Assembly (NCBI RefSeq): GCF_902167145.1
Contig: NC_050105.1
Coordinates: 124,529,898 to 124,593,897, forward strand
Direction: 5' to 3'
From: Zea mays
Taxonomy: Eukaryota; Streptophyta; Magnoliopsida; Poales; Poaceae
Length of the DNA: 64,000 nt
Part shown: in pieces, positions 35,250 through 45,956 of the stretch
Layout: each line of letters begins with the position of its first letter
Position numbering within the stretch: the stretch's first letter is position 1
Made by a program: the position numbers and the translations under genes
The notes under the pieces: model-generated
The model's database searches: none
Seen by the model: the letters and a program-made list of their open reading frames with translations, nothing else
What the model was told of the DNA's origin: nothing

Positions 35250-38200
35250 TCTCTACAACTTCGTTCAGCAATTTATTGACGACTTCGTCGACAATGGATT
35301 CAGCCATGTTTATTGTTCAACACTTCCTTTATTTTTGGATCAGCTAGGGGATCGAACGGTTTCGGCGGCGGAGATAATTCAGCTGAAGTAGGAAAAAATA
35401 ATTAGTCTGAAGCTACAAAAACAAATGCCGAAGCTAAAAACCAAAAATAATACCTATACGCTTTTCGCGCTCAGCAGCTTCTTCAGCTCGCCTTGCTTTT
35501 GCTCGGGCGTCATGGGTGTCTTTTTCACTTTTATTTATAATTTCATGGGCCATCTCTCGACCACCATTCACCCAGACATTATTGTAAAATTTCCCGCCCA
35601 TCAAGGTTGCTTCAGCTGAAGGATCCTTCGTGTCATCTACGGAGAAGGTAGCTTCAACCTAGGCCATGGTCTTAATGTGATCACATCCCGCCTTCTCTAA
35701 GATGGCTAAAATTCCCCACGCACCGAAAAACGCGCAAACATCCCCACGATCACTCAAAATCTCTTCGAAGGTTTCGGCTTCTCCACTTATCCATTCAACA
35801 ACGCCTTCGGGGTCGCCTCTTATGAAGTTTTCTTCGGTAGAATAGGCGCCCACTTTGGCGAAGCTAGCTTTTATTTTCTTTACGCAGTCTAGAGACTTCT
35901 CAAAGCACCTTTCCTTGGATGCGTGAAGTTCTTCAACATTTTTCTCTAGATAATTTTTCCAGTATTCACTGATTTCTTGATTAGTTTGAGCGACTGCGCA
36001 TTTTTCCTTAGCTTCAGCCAGTTGCCTCCGAAGATCTTCAATTTCTGTTTTCTGAGCTTCGGCCTGAGCTTTATAGCTAGCTTCGTCTTCCTTCACTTTG
36101 TTTACTAGAGAAATTTAGATTTTGTCTTTTTCAAGACCTTCGTTTCTCAATTCAATCACCTCTGAACGAAGGTTGTTCAAAGCCATCGTATAGCCTTCAT
36201 CTTTAATATTTTTCTGCGTCCTAAGGGCATTACTAAGAATTAAGCCCTGCAAGAGGAGGAAAAAATTGAGTATGACAAATAAAATACTTCATTCTCAAAT
36301 TCGAAATTAGCTTTTATACCTTTATACTAGTGTATGCTAGGCTGTCAGCAAGTTCATCCTTCGATAAAACTGAAAGGCCTTCTTCCAGCTTCGGGAATCC
36401 TATGCTCTTACCCATTTCCCGGCAAACGGATATTTCTTTGTTATCCGGGAGGCAGTACAGAAAATCTTCTTCATTACTACCATTGAACACTAACGCCCCC
36501 TTCGGATATTTCAATTTTTGGGCGTAGTGTTGGGCTTCTAGTATTTCTTCTTGCGATAGTCCTTTTCCCGAAGCATGACGAATGATGTAATCAGCGCTTT
36601 TGTTCGAAGCTTCGGGAGCAGCAGCTTCGATCTTTTCAGATGCAATCTGCTCTGACGTCTTTTCCTCAGGCGTAGCAGGCTCTGTCTCAGTGAGCACTGA
36701 AGGCCCAGCTTCGGATTCAGTTTGAATTTGCGTAGCTTCGGCTTCTGCTTGCCTAGTTTTGGCTTCGGCCTACGTTTTTGTAGCTTCAGCAACTTTCTTT
36801 GTAGCAGCAGGGCTCAAGACCTTCGTAGTTTCAAGCACAGCATCAAGCACGTTGGCCATCCTCCTCCTCTTGGGAGTTGCGGCAAAAGTTTTTTGCACCT
36901 TCGACAAACCTGCCGCTCCCGGTGGATTTAGGATTTCTGGCATTTTTGTCACTCTTTCCACCTATGGCTCTTTGGCCTTATTATCTTCAGCCTTGGCTAG
37001 CCCAACTGTAGTTACCTTCGGTACTACAGTCGGCTCTTCAGTGCTCTGCATAATTGGAACAATTTCTTTTACTTTGGCAGCTGAAGAGGTCCCTTCGCAA
37101 ATTCAGGTATCACGGCTGGTTCAATATAACGCGGCCGGTGAGTCAGAACCTTCATCTTCTTGCCCTTTGGCTCAGCTGTGATAGCCAAAGCAGCAATCTT
37201 TCTCTTTTTCCCTTGCCCTCACAGCGGGTAGCAATAGTCCTCGAAAGCTTTTCTTGTTCCGACCCTCGAAAGCTGCAGACAAGGCATTGTCCTCGGCCTT
37301 GGAGTATGCCCCAAGTAGCTCGTCGCTAGTAGTTTCAATGCACTTCAGCCAGTCATCATTTGGCTCATCAAACTTATACCCAAACCTGAAGGTATACTTC
37401 AATCGGACTAAACCACCCTCACTGGAATCAGTGATGGTCTCCTTCGGCATTTCCCAGCTCTCCACAAGCGGCCATACCCTGAAGGCTATATGTTCTTGAA
37501 TCAAATGTCTTGTACCAATGAAGGAGCAAACAGTGCTGAAAGCCCTCTAACACGCTTCGACAGCGTCATCAATGTCCAACTTTAGCCTTCGCAGGCCAAA
37601 GCCGGACCAGATGGGGCGCTGGATGATTTCTTTAATATCTTCCCTTGCCTTTAAATCATTCTTCACATAAAACCATTCTTCCATCCAGGCTCCGAGCCAT
37701 CTCTTCTGAAATGTTGGCACTGTGTGGCTTGCGTTGGGGCGAGCGATAAATCCATAACAACCGAAGTTGTTGTGGTACTGTTCTTTACCAATGGCCTTCG
37801 TCTCATATAAAAGTTCGTGCATACTGCAGAAGCACTTCGCGCTTGGCTCTAGCCCTTGACTCCTTACTGCCCAGACAAAAATCCCCATCCTCATTATAGC
37901 GTCGGGGGTGATCTAATGAAGGAAGACCTGGAATATCTTCAGCACTTCAACAACAAACTTGCTTAAAGACAACCGAAGACCAGCCTTAAAAAAGCTTTGG
38001 TAGATAACAACTTCATTCTCCTCAGGGGCAGGGGCCGTGTTGTCTCCGCCAACTCTCACAATAAACATGTCGTGAAAGTACCTTCCTCTCATATTGTCAA
38101 GGTGACTCTGTTTAATATGTTTAATAGTCAATTTCCCGAAGACAGTATGGCTTGGTCGCTAGGGCCGATCTTCGGAATCTTCGTCTCCACTCTTCACATC

Positions 38201-38404
38201 ATAACTATCACTGTCATCAGTATCTTCAGACAAACCTTCTAGAATCTCTTTAGTAATCTTCTCTGTGTTTGTTCTTGACATGGATTCAACAAACCCGGCG
38301 ATAAAAGGATCCGCGGTTTTCTTTTCTTCAAACACCTTCGTCTCCTTAGTGGGTTTTGTTTCTGTAGTCATTTTCTTTTCCTCCATCATCTTCTCCCCAG
38401 ACAT
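35250..38404 (-). pseudogene. Antisense multi-exon gene of the Zeon-like element
   Basis: Opposite to gag, ending before the minisatellite. It starts near ATG 38404 (MSGEKMMEEKKMT). The N-terminal domain contains FFKAGLRLSLSKFVVEVL, ITPDAIMRMGIFVWAVRS and GCYGFIARPNASHTVP, and lines up with the Tat element's antisense gene. A central Ala/Lys/Pro-rich linker leads to ALVFNGSNEEDFLYCLPDN, then a coiled coil (EIEDLRRQLAEAKEKC, about 35990-36080) and a C-terminal part near 35470-35650. A GT-AG intron at 36247-36319 (minus strand) joins the two adjacent frames in phase; a second is likely near 35384-35435. Several stops and shifts (for example 37913, 37547, 37175) inactivate it. Function unknown. 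Confidence 0.75.
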
Positions 38405-38700
38405 GGTGAAACGCGGCTTTTAACCGAAGCTCAAAAAGCGTGAAAGTCTAGCAAGCGCTAGTAAGCAAGAGCTAAGAGTTTGAGAAAATAATGCAAATGG
38501 CAGAAACAGCGTATCAAATGCTGCCGGTGTGAGTTCATATTTATACGCCTAGCACGCTATAACTTGGAGGGCCCTGGCTGTCATTGATTGTTGCTATTCT
38601 AGCAAAGGGAAGGTGTTTTCTCGGACCTTCGGCTTAAGGCCTTCGTTCACGTCGCAGTCCGAATTCGTTGTTATAACAAATTAATACTGCGAGGGACTAC

Positions 38701-40285
38701 TGTTGGGGGCCTTCGTCTTCCGAAGGTCCTCAAAAACATGATTAACAATGTTTCTCAAGCGTAATATATGTACAGGAACCTTCGGACTCGGGATGAAGCT
38801 ATACACAATATGGAAATCAGGGTCGGAACGAAGGTTGAACAAGCGCCGAAGCTGAGCGCAAGGGAGCTTCGGCTCGGCAACAAAAAAGGAACCGACTTAA
38901 GGAGGAAAAGGCTATCTAGTCCTCGATAGATTATTATTGAGTTAATAGTGATCATGAAGGGCATGAATGTAATTTCACACAGGCTGTGTCTTGTGCCTAT
39001 AAATAGATAAACAGTTCCCTCGTACTGTTCACGCTGACTTGTGCTCGCTCGTGCGTCATGTTTAGGGATGAAAACGATTTCGGAATTTTTCGGTATTCCG
39101 GAAACCGATTTCGAAATTTTTCGGTCGGATTCACCGGTAACGGTATTTTTTGAAAACGGAATCGGTTTTTGGAATTTTCTATCGGAATCGGTATCAGAAT
39201 CGGCGTGGTGTTTTACCGACCGTTTCCTTCAGTTACCGGTTTTGTCGGAAATTACCGGATTTGTGTCTCGGAATTTTCCGGAACTGTGTCTCGAAATTTT
39301 TTGGAATTGTGTCGGAATTTTCCAGCATGTGATTTTTCGCATCGCCTATACGTCTTTAGATAAGAATTACTTATTTTTGTATTTTTTGGACGCCTTAAGA
39401 TTTTTTTGGGATAGATGGTTTAAAAAGGCAGTTGAGATTAACGATTCGGTCTTTTCCACACACTAGGTTTTAGGATTTTCCTGTGAGGTTGTGAAAAACT
39501 CTTTATGTGAGGAAAATTTATTTCATAAGTAAGAATGCCATGTCAGCTAGATCGAGTGGATATTGTGAATTGTGAACTTTGAGTCTGTGAACATGTGATC
39601 TTTATGAGCTTGTTATACTGTGAACTTATTGTATCGTGAACTTGTGGTCTTTGTAAACTTTTTATATTATAAATTTGTGATCCTTGTAAACTTGTTATAT
39701 TGTGAACTTGTTATATCATGAATTGTGAACTTGTGATCTTTGTGATCTTTTGTCAACTTTATTGTTTTGTGAAGTTTGATATGTTTACCGATCGTATTTT
39801 AGATTTCGACCGTTATCGGTGTATTTTCCGCACCAAACTTTCGTTTCCGATGTTTCCGAAGTACCGATATCGTTTCCATTTCCGGAGTTACCATTTTCGA
39901 TTTTGTTTCCGATAAAAAATATGAAAACGGTAATGGTTTTAGTGTTTACCGACCGTTTCCATCTCTAGTCACGCTTGTACCTTTGCCTTCTGTCAAGCCG
40001 AAGGTACAAATGTAATTCAATATTGTTCTTATTCATTCATGATTATATAATAAAAAATATATTAATGGTGTCATATGATTATTCATGTTATTTCTCATGT
40101 TTCATATACTTTATCTTTCATTAATATATGCTGTGATGATGAAGGTACGTCCTTCATGACCTTCGTCTGAAGATCGTTATATCCTTAGGGAAATAATGCT
40201 TCAAAGGACGAAGGGCATTAACCATTAACCTATTTTTGTGTTGCCTTGTTCTTAATTCATAGCATATGAGAACAAGTCCCCAACA
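38701..40285 (+). repeat. 3' LTR of the Zeon-like element, split by a hAT insert
   Basis: 38701-39062 and 39968-40285 together match 31901-32573. It begins TGTTGGGGGCCTTCG and ends AAGTCCCCAACA. A tract GCGAGGGACTAC immediately upstream may be the polypurine tract. The right flank is TTGCC (40286-40290). Confidence 0.93.
39063..39967. mobile_element. Non-autonomous hAT-type element (905 bp)
   Basis: Inserted in the Zeon-like 3' LTR; the intact 5' LTR shows the empty site. The ends are TAGGGATG and CATCTCTA (one change from the perfect inverse). The flanks are GTCATGTT and GTCACGCT, an 8-base duplication with two C/T differences. The 8-bp size indicates hAT. The interior is enriched in TTTCCG, TTACCG and CGGAAT motifs and their inverses near both ends, plus TTGTGAACTTGTTATA reiterations at 39600-39740. 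No transposase is visible. Confidence 0.82.
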
Positions 40286-40290
40286 TTGCC

Positions 40291-40860
40291 GTTGGCACGC
40301 TCGACGACACCGTTGGATTGCGGGTGGTACACTGAGGCGAAGACAGGCTTGGTGCTGATGGAGAAACAGAAATCCCTGAAGTCTTGGCTGTCAAACTGTT
40401 TGCCGTTATCGACTGTGAGTTCGGACGAGACTCCAAATCGGCAAACAATGTTTTGCCAGAAGAACTTTTGAGTGGTCTTCGATGTTATTGTGGATACTGC
40501 TCTGGCCTCGATCCACTTGGTGAAGTACTCGATGGCAACGAAGGTGAATTTGAGGTTCCCTTGAGCCGTAGGCAGCGGTCCGACAATATCCAGCCCCCAG
40601 CGTTGAAGTGGCCATGTGTGGGCATTTAGCTTGGTGAATTGCGAAGGGTTGCTCGAGCGAGGGGAAAACTTTTGGCATGCTTCGCAAGACCTCGTGACTC
40701 GATTTGTAGTATAGATTATTGCGGGCCAGTAAAATCCTTGACGGATCACCTTGGCAGCAAGGGCCCTGGGTCCTGAGTGGGAGCCGCAAGTTCCGCTGTG
40801 GACTTCGCGAAGGATTTGAATGCCTTCGGTTTCGGTCACGCACTTTAGCATGGGCTGACT
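40291..40860 (-). pseudogene. pol: N-terminal integrase of the Tat-lineage element
   Basis: Minus strand: EVHSGTCGSHSGPRALAAK and GFYWPAI, with the Cys pair in SCEACQKFS (HHCC finger), then RWGLDIVGPLP, FTFVAIEYFTKWIEA and LTVDNGKQFDSQDF, and finally HPQSNGVVERANG immediately before the insert at 40290. The D,D,E residues are visible (D in GLDIVG, D in VDNGKQF, E in VVERAN). The remainder of the protein is at 31343-31900. Confidence 0.92.
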
Positions 40861-41057
40861 GATTCCCTTCTTGTACAGCTGGCCCCCGACTAGTGCGAAG
40901 TCCTAGCTTCGGTGCTTGAGGTGTTTGGCCTCATTGATATCACTTGGGTGGTAATGTCCTTGCAGATACAAAGTTATTGGGGCCCGCCAATCTTTAGTCA
41001 TGATGAGGTTGACAATGTGATGGCCTTCGGCGTCATTAGTTATTTGTAATTAGCCTT

Positions 41058-41990
41058 CTAGGTTGCGGACAGCTGGTGTGCTGATGACGTGGTAGAACAC
41101 GTTGGAGGCAAGGCCTCGCCTTTGGTCGCTGCCTTAGCCAGCGCGTCGGCCTCTTCGTTCCTGGCGTGGTCCACATGCTGTAGGGTGAAGCCCTTGAATT
41201 GTTTCTCGAGATTGCGAACATCTATGAGATATTGCATGAGCGCGGGGTCTTTTGCTGAGTATTCTTTTTCGACCTGGCTAACAACTACTTTGGAATATGT
41301 CCTGACTATGCATGTGGTGACACCGAGTGCTCGTAGTTTGCGAAGGCCCAGGATGACGACTTCATATTCTGCTATATTATTGGTGCATCTATCGGACTCC
41401 AAGGCGAAGCTAAGGCGTGCTTCGTATCTGTACTTGACGCCTGTGGGTGACGTGATAATTGCCGCTGTGCCTGCCCCGCATGGCACCACACGCCGTCGTA
41501 GTGGATGGTCCACACCTTCTCTGGAGACTCCTCTTGTTGCCATGTTAGCTCTGTCCAGTCAACGATGAAGTCTGCCAGGACCTGCGACTTGATCGTTGTC
41601 CTGGGTTCAAAGGTGATGTGGTACCCGGAGAGTTCGGCTGCCCATTTGGCGATTCGGACGGACGCCTCCGGGTTTCTGAACAGTTCTCCCAGGCCCCTGT
41701 CCGAGGTGACCCGCACCTTGAACGCCTCGAAGTAGTGGCGTAGCTTGCGCGATGCCATGACAAATGCGTATGAAATTTTTTCTAGTTCAGTCTTGTTGCA
41801 CTTGGAGGTCGTAAGGACTTCAGAGATGTAGTAGACTGGGCATTGCCGGGTCGTGCCCTCTCTGTCTTGCTCCTGGACTAGCGCTGCGCTGACTGCACAT
41901 GGCGAGGCTGCAATGTAGAGTAGCAAAGGCAGCGAGGGGTTGGGGCTAGCAAGAGTTTCCAAGTCTGACAGGTGTTGCTTGAGTGTCTCG
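41058..41990 (-). pseudogene. pol: RNase H and second (archaeal-type) RNase H, Tat-lineage element
   Basis: The first domain includes LLLYIAASPCAVSAALVQE, CPVYYISEVLT and VTSDRGLGELFRN, with substitutions at the usual acid positions typical of a degenerate first copy. The second domain has WTIHYDGVW, a break near 41500, then SDRCTNNIAEYEVVILGLR, YSKVVVSQVEKEYSAKD and VDHARNEEADALAKAA. The D, E, D pattern of an active-type RNase H is partly kept. A duplicated RNase H is the signature of Tat elements. A frameshift near 41500 (AGAG region) separates the two frames. Confidence 0.88.
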
Positions 41991-42293
41991 AAGGTTGCCG
42001 CCTGCTCTGGTCCCCACGCGAAGTCTTTTACGCCGCGCAGTGTTGAGAAAGGGTAGACTTCACTATGTGGACTTGGAAATGAATCTGTTCAAGGCAGCCA
42101 ACCTTCCTGTCAGTCGCTGGACATCCCTGGCTGACTGCGGGGGTGTCATGTTGATGATTGCTTGAATCTTGGTTGGGTTGGCCTCGATCCCGCGGTGCGA
42201 CACCAGGTAGCCAAGTATTTTTCCCTGGCGAACTCTGAAGACACACTTCTCGGGGTTGAGGCGAAGTCATGCGTCCCGCATATTAGCGAACGT

Positions 42294-43210
42294 CTATGCG
42301 AGGTCGGCCAGATGATCTTCTTTATTTTTGCTCGCGACAACGATGTCGTCCACGTATGTGAAAATGTTGCGGCCCACTTGGCTTTCGAGCACCGTCTTGG
42401 TGAGGCGAGAGAAGGTTGACCCGGCGTTCTTGAGTCCCTCTGGCATCCTGATAAAGCAGTACGTGCCGAAGGGTGTGATGAAGCTGGTGCTGGCCTTATC
42501 TTCCTCTTTCATGTATATCTGGTGGTAGCCGGAGAAGCAGTCGAGAAGGGACATGACTTCGCATCCGGCTGCGCTATCGACTATTTTGTCGATCCGAGGC
42601 AGCGGGAAATTGTCCTTGGGATAAGCCTTATTGAGGCTGGTGAAGTCGATGCACATGCGCCACTTGCCACTTTTCTTTTGTACCATGACCACGTTGGCGA
42701 GCCATGTAGGGTAGGTGATTGGTTCGATGAAGTTGGCTTCCAGCAGGCGGTGCACCTCGGCTTTGGCGGCTTCTATCTTTTCTTTGGACATTTTGCGCAG
42801 TCGCTGCTTTTTTGGGCACACCGAAGGGTCGATGCCCAGACCGTGCTCGATGATGGTGCGACTGACTCTGACCAGGTCGAGGGCGGACCAAGCGAAGATG
42901 TCCTTGTTTCGGGAGAGACAGGAGATGAGTTTCTCCTCGTCTCGTGAGGTCAGGTCTTTGCTTATCACGACCGTTTGCTTGGGCATCACCGGATCGAGGG
43001 GTACCGCCTTCATTCCGTCGTTGCTCTGTAGCTGCGCATTTACTTTTTCGTCGGCGACTGGGCGGGTACCTTCAAAGACTTTGCGTTGTGTTGTGAGGCA
43101 GTGTACATTCCATTGGCCTGGAACGAAGTCTCTCTCAATATTGTGCATAGTCTGCTGGTTACCATAAACTGTTATCACGCCTTGCGGACCCAGAATTTTC
43201 ATGCAGAGGT
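42294..43210 (-). pseudogene. pol: Reverse transcriptase of the Tat-lineage element
   Basis: A 302-codon open frame holds DIFAWSALDL, GLGIDPSVCPKKQRLR, FIEPITYPTWLANVVMV, KWRMCIDFTSLNKAYPKD, SLLDCFSGYHQIYM, FGTYCFIRMPEGLKNAGSTF and the catalytic FTYVDDIVVAS, ending after HLADLA in a TAG-type stop. The frame resumes past 42290 toward RNase H. The catalytic Asp pair is intact. Confidence 0.93.
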
Positions 43211-43720
43211 AAAGTCCGTGAATGGCCGCTTCAAATTTATTGGAGTCCTAGCCCATTATAGCGTTGTACGGGTAAACCATGTAGACGATGTCGAAGGTGA
43301 CCTGCTCACTCCACGCATTGGGTGCTACGCCGAATGTCAGGGGTAATTCTATCTTGCCGACGGGGAAGGTGCCCTTGCCGCCGAAGCCATATAGGGGGTT
43401 GTCCGAAGGCTTGAGTAAGCTGTGGCTGATGCCCATGCGGTCGAAGGCATGCACCAAGATGATGTCCGCTTGGCTGCCATTGTCAACCAGGACTTTGTGT
43501 AGGTCCTAGCTTGCTACGCTGCAGTTGATCACCATGGCGTCGACGTGAGGTGCGCTGCGCAGATCAACATCTCTGGCGTCGAAGGTTAGTGGCACATGTG
43601 ACCACCTCATTTGTACCACTGGGCCAGTGAGAGCGACGTGGTTAACACTCCAGTAATGATCCCTCTTCTGTTGCTTCGTTTTGAAGTCGACGTTGGACCC
43701 TCCGGTGATCATGTGGATGA
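43211..43720 (-). pseudogene. pol: Protease region of the Tat-lineage element
   Basis: Minus-strand frames 43506-43712 and 43248-43457, separated by stops, read WSHVPLTFDARDVDLRSAPH, HVDAMVINC and a [19 protein letters not shown] segment with the D-x-G-S form of the retropepsin motif used by this lineage. [10 protein letters not shown] and [15 protein letters not shown] follow. The latter is the region preceding RT. Confidence 0.82.
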
Positions 43721-45399
43721 CTCCACGATATGGATGCTCGGCAAAGTCTTCCTGCTTTGGAGCTTGGGGTGATTTTGGTGGTGTGGGTTCGGGTGATGCG
43801 GAGGCAGAGGTGGGGGTGGAACAACTTGTACTTCCTGATGGTGCTGATATGTGTGGTTGGGTGGATGCTAGACGTGGTCGTTGTTGTATGGTTGTTGTTG
43901 GTGGTGGTGGTATGTGTGCGCGACGACTCGCTGGTTGTCAGCTGGCTGTGCTCGAGACATCCTGTCCCTGGTGGCCTTTGTTTCCGGACAATGTCTTGTT
44001 GGGTGCGCGCAATCCTCGCCATGAAATAGGCAGTAAAATCTGCGTGGTTGCTGTGCCTGTCCCCGGCCCCGCCCTCTTGTGCCATTACCGCGGCCCTGAG
44101 GGGATATTCCTGACGGCGGACGGCCTCGCCTGCGGGGTGCTGGTTGGCTATGTTGTGCACCTGCTGCTAACTGCGGCTGTCCCGTCCGGAGTCTGGCTGC
44201 GAAGGCCTGGTCCAGGTTCTGCTGGACTACGGAGGGTCCTTAGGCTTTCTCTGAGATTCGACCTTTCGCTGATGTAGCTCTTCGGATCTGTCGTACTTCT
44301 CGAATAGCTGATATAACTCTTGGAGGTTTTTGGGTGGGTCCCTGATGCGGTGACTGTATAGGACGCCAGCCCGAAGGCCGCTGATGGCGTAATGGATCGC
44401 GATGTGGTCGTCGACCGATGGCAGTTGTTACTTGAGAGTGAGGAACTTTCGGTAGTACTCCCAAAGGGTTTCCTTCTCTTGCTGCTTGTAGAGTGATAGC
44501 TTGGCCAAGGCGTCAGTATCGGGTCGGTACCCTTGGAAGTTGAGTAGGAACTTGTCCCGGAGTCCTTTCCAGGAGTCGATGGACAATGGCGGCAACCTGG
44601 TGTACCAGGTGAGGGCCGAACCCTCAAGCGCGATGATAAAAGACTTGGCCATTGTGGCATCATCCCCTCCGGATGATGCGACAGCGACTTGGTAGCTCAT
44701 TATGTATTGTGCTGGGTCAGTGCTGTCGTTGTACTTGGGATAGGTCCCTGCCCTGAAGTTGGTGGGCCAAGGTGACGCTTGAAGTTGCGGAGCCAGGGGG
44801 CTTCGCTCATCGAGGTAGTTGATCCCTTGGAAAGCAGTGACATGCAGGATGAAGGGCCCGCACTGAGGTATGAAGAGGTCTCTCATTGGGACACGTTGTT
44901 GGAGGGGCGATCCGTGCTGCAAGTCATGCTGGCCTTCGCTCTGCATGAGCGTGATTTCTTGCTCGAGCTCCCGAGCTCTCTGCTCTTCATCTCGTATCAT
45001 CTGGCGCACCTTGGCCTATGCGGTGACACGTTGGCGCTTGGCCTCGAGGATGTCTTTCTGTTTTTGGAGGTTGTGGTTTTTGATGTGCAGGGCCCGCAAC
45101 TGTAGCTGTTCCTCGGCTGATATGCCGATGACTTCGTCGTCTTCTATTGCATCTTCGCCCTCTGGTGGAGCGAAGCCTAGAGGTGGTGCTTGCGGTAGTC
45201 CTCTAGAGCTACAAGTGTGTAGGGTGCCTTCGGGGGTGGGGTGCTCCTGACGCTGTCTTTTGCTGACAGCTTCGTCTTTGGAGGCTTCTTGGTGGGTGTT
45301 GTCCGTGAGGGCCTTGCCTTTTTTCTCAGCTAGCAGCGCTGCCTTCGCTGCTTCGTCGATGGATGGGGCTGCCTTCGAACTAGCTCGCTTGGGTGCCAT
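43721..45399 (-). pseudogene. gag: gag of the Tat-lineage element
   Basis: Starts at ATG 45399 (MAPKRASSKAAPS). An alanine/lysine-rich N-terminus is followed by LHIKNHNLQKQKDILEAKRQ (coiled coil). A stop lies near 45016. The capsid reads LAPQLQASPWPTNFRAGTYP, YNDSTDPAQYIMSYQVAVAS, MAKSFIIALEGSALTWYTRL and LLNFQGYRPDTDALAK. After a stop at 44428 the frame continues into a zinc-knuckle-like CLFHGEDCAHPTRHC (about 43985-44040) and a His/Pro/Gln tail. The primer site TGGCGCCCACCGTT lies on the minus strand at 45424-45437, close upstream. Confidence 0.85.
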
Positions 45400-45423
45400 C
45401 GCGGGTTGTTTGTTTGTAGCATG

Positions 45424-45437
45424 AACGGTGGGCGCCA
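45424..45437 (-). other. Primer-binding site of the Tat-lineage element
   Basis: The minus strand reads TGGCGCCCACCGTT two bases after the 5' LTR end at 45440. TGGCGCC-type primer sites are usual in Tat and Athila elements (not the initiator-Met site). Confidence 0.8.
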
Positions 45438-45439
45438 AA

Positions 45440-45951
45440 TGTTGGTACTCGCCTTCCTGGACAAGTGGATCCAACGGGAGAGTGGAGAGAGTGCTTGCAA
45501 AGTTCAACGGGGAATGGCAATAGCTTAGTTAATATGGCCTCTCAAGGGCACTGTACGGGGTATTTATAGGTACCCGAGTGTCCACTGTCCTCTGGTAAGG
45601 ACGTTTATGCCCTCGGGTACCCGGACTATCCCTAGAATATTCTCACATGGAGAGGTTATAGACCGTTACAGAAAAGGCTATTACAGATGAGGCCCGTAAC
45701 ACGCTTATCCGCGCGGGGCCCGTTACAGTGGGCCGAATCTCTCATGGGTCTCTCGGCGCGATGAGGATGTGGGACTAGCAGACTTCGTCGGAGTCTTCTC
45801 TTCGTCTTGCAATGGAGAGGACGAAGGGTGACCACGCCGGTCATCATCCGGCCAGCGCTCTCGACTCGCTCGGGCATGGTCTTCGTTGGTGTAGGGAGGC
45901 GACGAAGGCGTCGAGCGAAGGGTAGCGTCTTCACGTACCTTCGCCCAAACA
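45440..45951 (-). repeat. 5' LTR of the Tat-lineage element
   Basis: The minus strand begins TGTTTGGGCGAAGGTACG at 45951 and ends GAGTACCAACA at 45440. The TATA motif (CTATAAATA, minus) is at 45561-45569. It is a close copy of 25999-26504, with an extra few bases (ACGT) near the start and small differences inside. Confidence 0.93.
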
Positions 45952-45956
45952 ATCCC

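Larger units (their letters stand above)
31901..40285 (+). mobile_element. Zeon-like non-autonomous Gypsy element with gag but no pol
   Basis: LTRs 31901-32573 and 38701-40285 (the latter enlarged by a hAT insert) and duplication TTGCC (31896-31900 and 40286-40290). Removing the hAT leaves about 7.5 kb with 673-base LTRs, the dimensions I recall for maize Zeon. The internal DNA holds a gag gene, a minisatellite and an antisense gene, but no protease, RT or integrase motif in any frame. It must rely on enzymes of a related element. It lies in the integrase of a Tat element of opposite orientation. Confidence 0.93.
25999..45951 (-). mobile_element. Tat-lineage Gypsy element with second RNase H and antisense gene, split by a Zeon-like insert
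   Basis: LTRs 25999-26504 (3') and 45440-45951 (5'), duplication ATCCC (25994-25998 and 45952-45956), inserted in the integrase zinc finger of the Copia element. Minus-strand order: PBS, gag, protease, RT, RNase H, a second archaeal-type RNase H, integrase, minisatellite, antisense gene, LTR. The dual RNase H and the antisense gene mark the Tat lineage (Grande, Cinful, RIRE2 relatives). Without the Zeon-like insert the element is about 11.6 kb. I cannot name the family with certainty; the organisation is Grande-like. Confidence 0.93.

Noticed and set aside
42522..43167. Plus-strand frames of 141 and 150 codons over the Tat RT
   Set aside because: Shadows of the minus-strand RT frame; no independent features.
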